From Lacrimispora indolis DSM 755 (GTDB taxonomy: Bacteria; Bacillota; Clostridia; Lachnospirales; Lachnospiraceae), in the NCBI RefSeq assembly GCF_000526995.1, contig NZ_AZUI01000001.1, forward strand, positions 3,142,001-3,206,000: a stretch of DNA of 64,000 bases, given 5' to 3'. This document shows positions 36,450 to 45,096 of the stretch, in pieces; the first letter of the stretch is position 1, and each line of letters starts with the position of its first letter. Made by a program: the position numbers and the translations under genes. Under the pieces are notes generated by a model that saw only the letters and a program-made list of their open reading frames with translations, searched no databases and was not told the origin of the DNA.

Positions 36450-37226
36450 ATGAGATACGCAGGATTTTTTCTCATCATATTGCTGTCCAATATCATCCAG
36501 GGAATCACAGGCTTTGCCGGGACCATCCTTGCAATGCCTCCCAGCCTGATGCTGGTGGGTTACAACACAGCCAAACCGGTGCTCAACGTGCTGGGATTGC
36601 TGTCAGGCTTCTATGTGTTTGCAGGACACAGGAAAAGCGTGTGTTGGAGCGAGCTTAAAAAAATCGTGGCAGTGATGGCAGCCGGCATACTGGGAGGAAT
36701 TTGTTTAAAGGGGTTCTTTGAAGGACAGGAGCAGCAGCTATACCGGATGCTGGGGGTATTTGTCATCCTTCTTTCCGGGCAGGGGCTTGTAAAGCTGCGG
36801 CACGAAGCAAACGGACCAACGGATAAAAAGGGGGAAGAAGCCGGAAATCCAGGGAGTGCCCAGGATACAAAGACCTCCACGGCCATGTACCTGCTGCTGG
36901 GCCTTGCAGGCCTTGTACATGGCATTTTCGTATCAGGAGGCCCGCTTCTCATAGGATATATGACCAAAAGGCTGAAAGACAAGGTGAGCTTCCGGGCCAC
37001 TATTTCCACTGTCTGGCTGGTGTTAAATACCATCGTTCTGCTGGATGATATACGCATGGGTCTGTGGAGTCCGGATTTAGTCAGGACGCTGGTCATGTCC
37101 CTCCCCTTCCTGCTGGCCGGCATGTTCATGGGAGGCAGACTTTATGCCAAAATGAGTCAGAGGCTTTTTATGATGATTACCTATGTGCTTCTGTTTATCT
37201 CTGGTATTTCCCTTCTGGGAAAATAG
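36450..37226 (+). CDS. TSUP/TauE-family exporter, candidate C3-sulfonate exporter
   Basis: A 258-residue membrane protein with two homologous halves of the TauE/SafE family (QGITGFAGTILAMPPSL in the first half, VHGIFVSGGPLLIGYM in the second). TSUP proteins accompany several sulfonate pathways as exporters of sulfolactate, dihydroxypropanesulfonate or sulfite. In this operon the end product would be dihydroxypropanesulfonate. It starts three bases after the GH31 stop, strongly implying shared expression. Confidence 0.85.
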   Translation: MRYAGFFLIILLSNIIQGITGFAGTILAMPPSLMLVGYNTAKPVLNVLGLLSGFYVFAGHRKSVCWSELKKIVAVMAAGILGGICLKGFFEGQEQQLYRMLGVFVILLSGQGLVKLRHEANGPTDKKGEEAGNPGSAQDTKTSTAMYLLLGLAGLVHGIFVSGGPLLIGYMTKRLKDKVSFRATISTVWLVLNTIVLLDDIRMGLWSPDLVRTLVMSLPFLLAGMFMGGRLYAKMSQRLFMMITYVLLFISGISLLGK

Positions 37227-37281
37227 GTTACGGGATAATATGGGAAGAATATTGCATTGATTTCAAAGGAGATAAAAAAAT

Positions 37282-38619
37282 ATGAAATTTGAAGTTGCAT
37301 ACATACCAATCGGTGTACCTACCTTTCATTTGGAAAGTGCGCAGATTGAATTTGAGAAATCCATCCGTCTGATTTCTTCTCTGACAGAGGAGGCCGTGTA
37401 TCCGGAAAACATGCTTTTATCCATAAATGACTTAAATTCCTATTTGGATACCATAAATCCGGGTCTTATCATCCTCCAGAACATCACCTTTGCCAATGCT
37501 GCCTATGCAAGCGAAATCCTTAAGCGCTTCACCTGTCCGGTGCTTTTGTGGACACTGAGGGAGCCGGTGATCGACGGAGGCCGCTTAAGGCTTAATTCCC
37601 TTACCGGAGCATATTCTGCGGGTAATGCGCTCCGCGCTTTCCGTGACGGTGAGTTTGAATATATTTTCGGCTCACCGGAGGAGGAGGCGGTGGCTGCCGG
37701 CGTAGGCGCTGCCATCAGGGCAGCCAGGGTAAAGCATCAGTTAAGGGATCTAAAGATGGCCTCCATCGGTCATACTCCCCAGGGTTTTGGATTTGGAAGG
37801 GCATTGGATGCAGAACTGATGCATGGATTCGGTGTGACATTGGACTCCATCGAAGCCAGGGAGCTGATTGATAAGGCCAAATCCTATACAGACGAGGAGT
37901 GCGCTTCCTATCTGGAGGAGGCAAAAGCCATGATGGGGAGCTTAGACGAGACGCCGGAGAAGAATGTGAAGGACTTTGCAAGGCTTTATAAGGCTTACAG
38001 GATGTATGTGGAGGAGAACCGGATCGGAGCCCTGTCTTCACGGTGCTGGCCGGACTTTTTTACAGCATTCGGAACTCCTGTATGTTCTGTGCTGTCCCTC
38101 CTCAATGCATTGGGGACGGCGGCCAGCTGCGAGTCTGATGTATACGGGGCTTTGTCCATGTATATAGGAATGCAGCTGACAGGCAATGCCGCATTTTTCG
38201 GAGACCCTGTTTCCATGGATGAAAAGGAAGGTACCATCACCTTCTGGCATTGCGGCATGGCACCCTGCACCCTGGCAAGAAAGGATACCGGTGCAGAAGT
38301 GGGTGTACACCCCAACCGCAAGATCGGGCCGGTTATGGACTTTGGCTGCCAGGCCTGGGATAAGGTTACTGTTTTCCGGGTAGGCCGCAGGGCTGATGGA
38401 AGCTTCCGCTTTTTCATTGCGTCAGGGGAAGCTCTGGACCGTCCGAAGCAGTTTTGCGGGACCTCGGTAGTGGTTAAGACGGATCATGATGCAAAGGATA
38501 TTATTGTAAAAAGCGTAAAATCCGGATGGGAACCCCATTTTGTTGTGATCTACGGAGACGTGGCGGAAGAGCTTACTATGCTGGCTCATATGCTGGGCAT
38601 GGAGGCATGTATTTATTAG
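37282..38619 (+). CDS. L-fucose/L-arabinose isomerase-like protein, candidate sugar isomerase
   Basis: A 445-residue protein with FucI/AraA-type organisation: an N-terminal Rossmann-like domain, a middle domain with ALSSRCWPDFF and a C-terminal beta-barrel with ITFWHCGMAPCTLA. Metal-binding positions expected of FucI-type enzymes appear around Glu/Asp in this WPDFF region and His in FWHCG, but full active-site identity cannot be established by eye. AAAGGAG precedes ATG 37282. Last catabolic gene of the operon; it could be the SQ-to-sulfofructose isomerase, or act on the sugar freed from a different glycoside. Confidence 0.75.
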   Translation: MKFEVAYIPIGVPTFHLESAQIEFEKSIRLISSLTEEAVYPENMLLSINDLNSYLDTINPGLIILQNITFANAAYASEILKRFTCPVLLWTLREPVIDGGRLRLNSLTGAYSAGNALRAFRDGEFEYIFGSPEEEAVAAGVGAAIRAARVKHQLRDLKMASIGHTPQGFGFGRALDAELMHGFGVTLDSIEARELIDKAKSYTDEECASYLEEAKAMMGSLDETPEKNVKDFARLYKAYRMYVEENRIGALSSRCWPDFFTAFGTPVCSVLSLLNALGTAASCESDVYGALSMYIGMQLTGNAAFFGDPVSMDEKEGTITFWHCGMAPCTLARKDTGAEVGVHPNRKIGPVMDFGCQAWDKVTVFRVGRRADGSFRFFIASGEALDRPKQFCGTSVVVKTDHDAKDIIVKSVKSGWEPHFVVIYGDVAEELTMLAHMLGMEACIY

Positions 38620-38652
38620 TGTGGGGTGCAGGGGGGATATCAAAGGTTCTTC

Positions 38653-38681
38653 TTGATTTTAACAGTGTTTACGCCTATACT
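38653..38681 (+). promoter_or_regulatory. Promoter of the ROK regulator
   Basis: TTGATT (38653-38658), 17-bp spacer, TATACT (38676-38681), 41 bases before the gene. Confidence 0.65.
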
Positions 38682-38722
38682 GGTGAGAGGATATGATATG
38701 TTGAGAAACGGAGGAAAAAGAT

Positions 38723-39928
38723 ATGGGCTATACGGGAATTAATCTGGAAAATGTTAAAGTGAGCAACCGCAGCGCCATATTAAAACTCCTTAATGACCAC
38801 GGAGCCATGTCAAGGAAGGATATTGCCATGGAGCTGGGCCTGACTCCGGCTACCGTTACCTTGATCTGCACAGACTTAATTGCCGCCGGAATTCTGCTGG
38901 AAAAGGGTGAGATGGCTGAGGAGAAGCGCGCAGGCAGGAAAAAGGTATCGATTGATATCAATTACCGGTACAAATATGTGCTTTCTGTCAGCATTGAGGC
39001 ACCGGAAACCTGCATCGCCATCAGCGATTTAAAGGGGTGTCTTAAGGGATTGAAAAAGATTAAGACAGAGACTTCTCTGGAGCCTCAGGCATTTTTAAAG
39101 AAGATCGCTGACGAAAGCAAGCATTTTATGTGGGAGCAGGGGGTATCCAGGGATGCTGTCTTAGGTGCAGGCTTATCAATTCCCGGACCTGTGAAAAGGG
39201 ATACAGGGGTGAGTCTCCATGCGTACCGCATATGGAACGAGGCAGTGCCGGTGGGGGAATATATGAAAATGTATTTAAACCTTCCTGTGGTGGTGGATAA
39301 TAATGTAAAGGCTTTTGCAGAAGGGGAACTCATATACGGCACAGGTAAAAAGCAGGAGAACCTTCTGTTTATTAAATGGGGGCCAGGCGTAGGATCTGCC
39401 ATTATCATACAGAACAAGATTTACGACAGCCAGAACTCCAAGACAGCGGAGATCGGCCATTACATTGTGGAACCGGGAGGTCTGCCCTGCCGCTGCGGCA
39501 GACGGGGCTGCTTAGAAACCCATGTCGCCACCCATGCCATTGCTGACCGGGTAAGGCGGGCCTGCACCAGAGAGACCATGCCCGGGCTGTATGCATTTGT
39601 GGAGGGTGATGTGGACAGGATAGAGGTAAGGAACATGGAACAGTGGATTGAAGTAGATGATCCGGGACTCCAGAAGATCATTGACGACATTGTGGAGCGT
39701 CTGGCACGTACCGTGGTGAATACCATCACTTTACTGGCACCGGATAAGGTCATTATCTATGGATTCATGTTTGAAATGGATAATATCCAGAAACGTTTCC
39801 TGAACTTCTGTACCTACTACGATCCCCTGTATAATGGAAGTTATATCCTGAAGTCGGAACTGAGCGACAGAATTGGATATATCGGTCCTCTGGCAATTGC
39901 GGTAAATGAGCTGTTTTTGGGAACATGA
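38723..39928 (+). CDS. ROK-family transcriptional regulator (NagC/XylR type)
   Basis: 401 residues. The N-terminal winged helix (~15-75; SRKDIAMELGLTPATVTLI is the HTH) is followed by a ROK sugar-kinase-like domain (~85-400) with the zinc motif GGLPCRCGRRGCLETH. It follows the sulfoquinovose operon on the same strand but has its own promoter, and precedes the alpha-mannosidase gene. Control of the SQ operon is the most economical reading; control of the mannosidase locus is possible. GGAGGAAAAAG precedes ATG 38723. Confidence 0.9.
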   Translation: MGYTGINLENVKVSNRSAILKLLNDHGAMSRKDIAMELGLTPATVTLICTDLIAAGILLEKGEMAEEKRAGRKKVSIDINYRYKYVLSVSIEAPETCIAISDLKGCLKGLKKIKTETSLEPQAFLKKIADESKHFMWEQGVSRDAVLGAGLSIPGPVKRDTGVSLHAYRIWNEAVPVGEYMKMYLNLPVVVDNNVKAFAEGELIYGTGKKQENLLFIKWGPGVGSAIIIQNKIYDSQNSKTAEIGHYIVEPGGLPCRCGRRGCLETHVATHAIADRVRRACTRETMPGLYAFVEGDVDRIEVRNMEQWIEVDDPGLQKIIDDIVERLARTVVNTITLLAPDKVIIYGFMFEMDNIQKRFLNFCTYYDPLYNGSYILKSELSDRIGYIGPLAIAVNELFLGT

Positions 39929-39944
39929 GAGGCGGTTTTTAATA

Positions 39945-39988
39945 AAAATCAGCTGGAAGATCTGAAATGATCGACCGGCTGATTTTTT
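39945..39988 (+). terminator. Intrinsic terminator after the ROK gene
   Basis: AAAATCAGC (39945-39953) pairs with GCTGATTTT (39978-39986), followed by T residues. Confidence 0.85.
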
Positions 39989-40034
39989 GTGCTGTCATAA
40001 GTACGGCCTGTTTTATGATTTTTTACGCTTTTTT

Positions 40035-40154
40035 AACCGAATCAAGAAAGTCCCCCACTTCAAATGCGAAAAGCATTAAGCGGTGGGTGAGGGGACTTGC
40101 TGCTATTCGGTTATGCCCGATGGAGCGGGGCAGGGTCTCCCCCGCACTATCGGG
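40035..40154. repeat. Mosaic palindromic repeat, copy A1 (two compound hairpins)
   Basis: In the 428-base gap before the mannosidase gene. Hairpin 1: AACCGAAT (40035-40042)/ATTCGGTT (40105-40112), inside it AAGTCCCC (40048-40055)/GGGGACTT (40091-40098), CCAC/GTGG and ATGC/GCAT. Hairpin 2: CCCGAT (40116-40121)/ATCGGG (40149-40154) with GCGGGG/CCCCGC inside. Positions 40059-40081 are identical over 23 bases to 50683-50705; the second hairpin's 5' half (40113-40135) matches 54272-54294 at 21 of 23. A GCGAATATTCGC palindrome follows at 40184-40195. It may be a mobile repeat or a structured RNA. Confidence 0.75.
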
Positions 40155-40307
40155 GACACTGTGAGCAAGTAGCGAAGCGGATTGCGAATATTCGCTTGAC
40201 ACCGCATCAATGGCTGTACCTTTCTTCATGCTGAAATTTAACAACAACTGCGAAAATTCTGCGACAACTTAACAAACATTGCATAGTCACCAGCCCATGA
40301 GATATCG

Positions 40308-40313
40308 TATAAT
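40308..40313 (+). promoter_or_regulatory. Candidate -10 element of the alpha-mannosidase gene
   Basis: TATAAT (40308-40313) lies 49 bases before the chosen start, with no good -35 at 17 bp, consistent with an activator-dependent promoter. Confidence 0.4.
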
Positions 40314-40356
40314 GAGGAAATATGATGATTTTACTGAAAAAGGGAGGGATATGCAG

Positions 40357-43300
40357 ATGATGCTTGCAGCAGAACGGGACAAACGGATAAATATATGGAT
40401 CGAGGAATTGAAAAACCATTTGTTTGACATGCTTGATGAGGTGGCTTTTACCGGCTTTACGACAAAACAGCATTTTACTTATGAAGAAGCAATAAAGCAG
40501 GAGTTTTATCCCATGCCCCAAGGGACTTCCTGGGGAGGTAAATGGGAATACGGCTGGTTTCAGACAGAAATCGTCATGCCCAGAGAGGCGGAGGGAAAGC
40601 GGATTTTCCTACACCCTGAGGTGGGTGGGGAAATGCTGGTCTGGGTGAATGGAGTAACGGCAGGTTCAAAAGATTTAAAGCACGACGGAATTACACTGAC
40701 CCGCTGCGCAAAAGCAGGTGAGCGTTTTTTTGTGGTAGCAGAAAGCTATGCAGGGCACGGTCCAAGGCTGGAAAAAGGCGGGCCATGCCCTCCCTGGCGC
40801 ACAGCTGTTCCCGAACCTCCAGCCTTTCAGGTGAAGACAGGCACTTCGGATTTCGGTATCTGGAATGAAGACGCATTTCAGCTTCTCATGGATGCAGTTA
40901 CCCTTTACAAGCTTTCCCAAGGACTTGATCCCAAGTCTTTAAGAGCTATGAAAGTAAATCAGGGACTTTTGGAATTTACTTTTCTGGCAGATTTTGAGCT
41001 GGACCGGGAGGCACGGGATGAATCCTTTCGTAAGGCAAGAAAAAGACTGGCACCGCTGCTTTCCTGTGTCAATGGGTCAACCGCACCGGAGTTTACCATA
41101 TTTGGACAGTCTCATCTGGATCTGGCCTGGCTCTGGCCCTGGGAGGAAACAAAGCGCAAATGTGCCAGAACCCTGTCTACACAGATTGCCTTGTCCGATG
41201 AATATGAAGATTACAAATTCCTGTTATGTGAACCTCCCATTATGGAAAATGTGAAAGAAAACTATCCGGAGTTGTACGGACGCCTTCTTCAGAAGGTTGA
41301 GGACGGAGCTTTTATACCGGAAGGCGGGATGTATGTGGAATCGGATACCAATCTGGTATCCGGAGAGAGTCTGATCCGTCAGTGCCTTTACGGAAGAAAG
41401 TGGTTTTTGGAAGAGCTGGGAAAAGAAAGTGTTTTGGTTTGGCTTCCTGATTGCTTTGGGTTTAACGGACAGCTGCCTCAGATCATGAAAGGCTGCGGAA
41501 TCCGTTACTTTGCTACTCAGAAGGTTTCCAGGGCATTAAAGGGCTGCGATTTATTTCCTTATAACAATTTCTGGTGGGAAGGTATTGACGGTACCAGGAT
41601 TCTCACTCATTTTTATAAAGAGAATAACGCCCGGCTGGATCCCCTTGATTTGATCACAAGATGGCAGGAGGACCGGGTCCAGCAGGAGAATATTGATTCC
41701 TTTCTCTATCCTTTCGGATTCGGAGACGGCGGGGGCGGTGCCACCAGAGAGATGGCGGAAACAGCACGGCGTGTAAAGGATTTGGAAGGGGCACCCCGTA
41801 CCAGTATGGAAGGTCCTGTGAGATTTTTTCAACGGCTGGAAGAGGAAGGCTCTGTAACAGAGGTTTACAGAGGGGAACTTTATCTGCCCTGGCATAGGGG
41901 AACCTACACCTCCCAGGCGTGGATCAAGAAAGAAAACCGGCTGACGGAACGGAGGCTCCGGGAAGCAGAACTTTTAAATTCCATTGCATGCTTCACAGAA
42001 AACGGAGAAAACCGGAGGGAAGAGCTGGAATCCTTATGGAAAGTGCTGCTTTTTCACCAGTTTCACGACATCATTCCCGGAACCTCCATTGCCAGGGTAT
42101 ATGAGGATACCAGGGAAGCGTTAAAATCCACCGGAGAAAAAGCGCTTGGCTTTTATGAAGAAGCAAGAAAGCAGATTACAGGATCAGAGGCTGACGGTAT
42201 CCTATTATTCAATTCTTTATCCTGGGAGCGGGAGGAACTGGCGGAGATTCCGGCCAGAGAGGAAGAACGTCTGGTCCGGAGCGGAAGGTTCCCTGTGACC
42301 CAGAAAATCGGAGACAGGCTGCTGATTCCTGTGAAGGTTCCCTCCTGCGGATATACCGATCTTGTTGGGCGGGATCAAGCTGTTTATACCGGAATTTCAG
42401 AAGAAAAGGTATGCCGGATCTATGAGCAAGACGGTTGGTTTGTGCTGGAAAACGGATTGGTCAAGATAATAGTTGACGATCTTGGTCAGGTAAGGAGTGC
42501 CTTGGATCAGGAAACAAAAATCGAATATGTGGATGGGATAGCAAACCGGTTTTTCTTATACCAGGATATTAATGTGGATTATGATGCCTGGGAAATGAGT
42601 TCCTTCTATAAAAATGTGCCGGCAGAGCCGGGAAACAGGGCGGAGCTCGCCATAGAGGAGACAGGACCGCTTAAAGTGGTGCTTCTGGTAAAGAGGATGA
42701 TTCACCAGTCCTCTCTGATTCAGAGAATCACATTATCCTATAACAGCAGGCGGATTGATTTTGTTACGGCCATTGACTGGCAGGAAACGCATAAACTGCT
42801 GAAGACTGCTTTCCCGGTTACGATCCGGACGGAAGAAGCCTTTGAAGAAATCCAGTTTGGGTATATCAAACGCCCGACCCATCAGAACCGACGTTACGAT
42901 GCAGACCGCTATGAGGTCTGTAATCACCGGTATACTGCAATGACGGAACCGGGAAGGACAGCGGCAGTGCTTAATGATTCCAAATATGGAATCAGCACCA
43001 ATGGAAATTCCATGGAACTGACACTGTTAAAAGCTCCTGTATGGCCGGATATGAATGCGGATAAAGGAATACAGGAATTTACGTATTCTTTCTATATAGA
43101 AAGCAGGAACTTTACAGAAAGCGGAGTTGTGCGGGAAGGAATGCAGTTAAACTGCCCCCTGGCATTTTGGGGAAAGGGTATCGGAGAAAAAGAATTTTTC
43201 CGGATATCAGAAGAAAATGTGATTCTGGAGACTGTGAAGATGGCAGAAGACGGCGAAAATCATATGATTTTAAGATTCTATGAAGCCATTGGAAAACATA

Positions 43301-43470
43301 CCTCCTGCCGGGCGGCAGCCGGTTTTAAAATCAGCAGCGTGTGGGAAACTGCCATGGAGGAGGAGTTGAAGGGAAGTGAGTCTGTTCCGGTGAACTTGCT
43401 TGAAAATAGCAGTGAAATGCTCTTACATTTTGCGCCTTTTGAGATTAAGACCCTTCGGCTGGTTCCATAA
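40357..43470 (+). CDS. GH38 alpha-mannosidase
   Basis: A cytoplasmic enzyme of about 1037 residues that removes alpha-linked mannose. The zinc site begins with FGQSHLDLAW (His253, Asp255), the nucleophile is Asp365 in WLPDCFGFNGQLP, and HQFHDIIPGTS supplies a further metal-site histidine. The C-terminal beta-sandwich domains complete the usual length. The open frame reaches back to 40279, but GGGAGGG (40342-40348) selects ATG 40357 (or 40351), and the upstream part overlaps a promoter-like TATAAT. No signal peptide, so it acts on imported oligosaccharides. It heads the locus with the HAD protein, ABC importer and GH105. Confidence 0.92.
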   Translation: MMLAAERDKRINIWIEELKNHLFDMLDEVAFTGFTTKQHFTYEEAIKQEFYPMPQGTSWGGKWEYGWFQTEIVMPREAEGKRIFLHPEVGGEMLVWVNGVTAGSKDLKHDGITLTRCAKAGERFFVVAESYAGHGPRLEKGGPCPPWRTAVPEPPAFQVKTGTSDFGIWNEDAFQLLMDAVTLYKLSQGLDPKSLRAMKVNQGLLEFTFLADFELDREARDESFRKARKRLAPLLSCVNGSTAPEFTIFGQSHLDLAWLWPWEETKRKCARTLSTQIALSDEYEDYKFLLCEPPIMENVKENYPELYGRLLQKVEDGAFIPEGGMYVESDTNLVSGESLIRQCLYGRKWFLEELGKESVLVWLPDCFGFNGQLPQIMKGCGIRYFATQKVSRALKGCDLFPYNNFWWEGIDGTRILTHFYKENNARLDPLDLITRWQEDRVQQENIDSFLYPFGFGDGGGGATREMAETARRVKDLEGAPRTSMEGPVRFFQRLEEEGSVTEVYRGELYLPWHRGTYTSQAWIKKENRLTERRLREAELLNSIACFTENGENRREELESLWKVLLFHQFHDIIPGTSIARVYEDTREALKSTGEKALGFYEEARKQITGSEADGILLFNSLSWEREELAEIPAREEERLVRSGRFPVTQKIGDRLLIPVKVPSCGYTDLVGRDQAVYTGISEEKVCRIYEQDGWFVLENGLVKIIVDDLGQVRSALDQETKIEYVDGIANRFFLYQDINVDYDAWEMSSFYKNVPAEPGNRAELAIEETGPLKVVLLVKRMIHQSSLIQRITLSYNSRRIDFVTAIDWQETHKLLKTAFPVTIRTEEAFEEIQFGYIKRPTHQNRRYDADRYEVCNHRYTAMTEPGRTAAVLNDSKYGISTNGNSMELTLLKAPVWPDMNADKGIQEFTYSFYIESRNFTESGVVREGMQLNCPLAFWGKGIGEKEFFRISEENVILETVKMAEDGENHMILRFYEAIGKHTSCRAAAGFKISSVWETAMEEELKGSESVPVNLLENSSEMLLHFAPFEIKTLRLVP

Positions 43471-43599
43471 ACGCAAAAAATGCGAATAAGATGATTTCAA
43501 TAATAACAAATTACGCATAGCAACAATGTAACCAAAATATTATAATGATTTCATCAGCTTTAAGATGAAAACGCCAAAACTTGATATGGAGTTAACAAA

Positions 43600-44142
43600 A
43601 TGACAAAAAAGTTAATCATTTTTACAGACAGCGGAGATACAATCATTGACGAAGAAACCGAAATACGCGATGAAAACGGTATTGTAATCCACGCGGAGTT
43701 GATACCCGGTGCAGAGGAGACCTTAAAAGCTCTTTACGATTCCGGTTATATCATTGCCATGGTGGCGGATGGAGAAGAACAGTCCTTCACCAATGTTTAT
43801 GAAGAAAACGGTCTTGGTTATTGTTTCCACACCAGAACAATTTCTCAGATAGTAGGGTTCCAGAAACCTTCCAGGCTGATGTTTCAGGATGCCATGGAGA
43901 AGAACCATCTTACAGAAGAAGACAAAAAAAGGGTGGTTATGATCGGTAACAATGTGAAAAAGGATATTGCAGGAGCCAACCGTTTTGGAATTACTTCCAT
44001 TCTCATTGACTGGTCTCCACGCTATGATATGACTCCGGCTGATGAATGGGAAAGGCCGGACTATACCGTCCATGAACCGAAAGAGCTTCTGGCTCTGGCA
44101 GAAAGACTGGAGGCAGAGCTTACAAAAGACGGAAATGTATAG
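43600..44142 (+). CDS. HAD-superfamily protein with an atypical motif I
   Basis: 180 residues. Motif I is FTDSGDTIID: the nucleophile Asp is followed at +2 by Gly instead of the acid/base Asp of ordinary phosphatases (DxD). Later motifs are present (MIGNNVKKDIAGANRFG as motifs III-IV). It sits between the alpha-mannosidase and the ABC permeases, ending 15 bases before the latter. It may be a sugar-phosphate phosphatase or mutase-like enzyme; specificity cannot be inferred. The start ATG follows GATATGGAG. Confidence 0.8.
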   Translation: MTKKLIIFTDSGDTIIDEETEIRDENGIVIHAELIPGAEETLKALYDSGYIIAMVADGEEQSFTNVYEENGLGYCFHTRTISQIVGFQKPSRLMFQDAMEKNHLTEEDKKRVVMIGNNVKKDIAGANRFGITSILIDWSPRYDMTPADEWERPDYTVHEPKELLALAERLEAELTKDGNV

Positions 44143-44157
44143 AAGGAGGGTATGGAT

Positions 44158-45096
44158 ATGATGAAAGGAAAAACAACAAAGGAAAGGCTGCGTAAGATCC
44201 CGTTTAAGGTGTATTTCCGCAATACCTGGCAGCTTTATTTCATGCTTCTGATTCCGGTGATTTATATGCTCCTGTTCCGTTATAAGCCAATGATCGGAGG
44301 AGTAATTGCTTTTAAGAAATTTAATGTATTTGCCGGCATCTGGAACAGTCCATGGGTTGGACTTGCAAACTTTAAGGAAGCCTTTGGATCAAAGGATTTC
44401 TGGAATGCATTGAAAAATACGCTGATTTTAAATGCAGGTGATTTGATTATCGGATTTCCCATTCCGGTATTTATTGCGGTTTTCCTGTTTGAAATAAGAA
44501 ACATACATATCAGAAAAGCAACTCAGACAATTTTGTATCTTCCTCATTTTCTTTCCTGGGTCATTATTGCCGGTATTATTACGCAGCTGTTTTCAGCCAG
44601 TGGTCTTGTCAATGATCTGATCCGGAAAGCAGGATTTACAGAGGTGAACTTCTTAAGCTCTCCCTTTATCTGGCGCTTTGTGTACTGGTTTTCAGGTGTC
44701 TGGCAGTCAGCTGGCTACTCCCTGATCATTTATCTGGCAGCCCTGACAGCCACGGATCCGTCTTTGGGAGAAGCAGCGTATATTGACGGTGCAACAAGGC
44801 TTCAGAGAATCGCTCATGTTACCATACCCCAGATCAGGCCAACGATTTCCATTATGCTCATCATGCAGCTTGGAAAAATCGTATCAATTGATTTCGACCG
44901 CCCTTATATGATGGGAAATACTCTGGTAAAAAGTGCTTCAGATGTTATCAGTACCTACGTTTATAACGTTGGCCTTCAGGCAGGACGATTTGATTTTGCC
45001 ACAGCAGTTGGTTTGTTCCAGTCAGTGGTGGGAATTATCCTGATTCTTTCGGTTAATAAAGTTTCCAAAAAAATGGGAGAGGAGGGAATTATGTAA
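44158..45096 (+). CDS. LplB-type ABC transporter permease (oligosaccharide importer)
   Basis: About 312 residues with six membrane segments and the EAAYIDGATRLQRIAHVTIP EAA loop that contacts the ATPase. It belongs to the LplB/UgpA class used for uronate-containing or other complex oligosaccharides. ATG 44152 is one base from AAGGAGGG; ATG 44158 (7 bases) is preferred. It overlaps the second permease gene. No ATPase gene is present, so a shared MsmK/UgpC-type ATPase encoded elsewhere is expected. Confidence 0.92.
   Translation: MMKGKTTKERLRKIPFKVYFRNTWQLYFMLLIPVIYMLLFRYKPMIGGVIAFKKFNVFAGIWNSPWVGLANFKEAFGSKDFWNALKNTLILNAGDLIIGFPIPVFIAVFLFEIRNIHIRKATQTILYLPHFLSWVIIAGIITQLFSASGLVNDLIRKAGFTEVNFLSSPFIWRFVYWFSGVWQSAGYSLIIYLAALTATDPSLGEAAYIDGATRLQRIAHVTIPQIRPTISIMLIMQLGKIVSIDFDRPYMMGNTLVKSASDVISTYVYNVGLQAGRFDFATAVGLFQSVVGIILILSVNKVSKKMGEEGIM

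Noticed and set aside
40035..40154. A1 as a CRISPR fragment or as a known riboswitch
   Set aside because: Not spaced like CRISPR units and no recognised aptamer core; the copies elsewhere suggest a dispersed repeat.
39967..40247. Short frames of 65-74 codons on both strands around repeat A1
   Set aside because: They read through the palindromic repeat and terminator, without ribosome sites.
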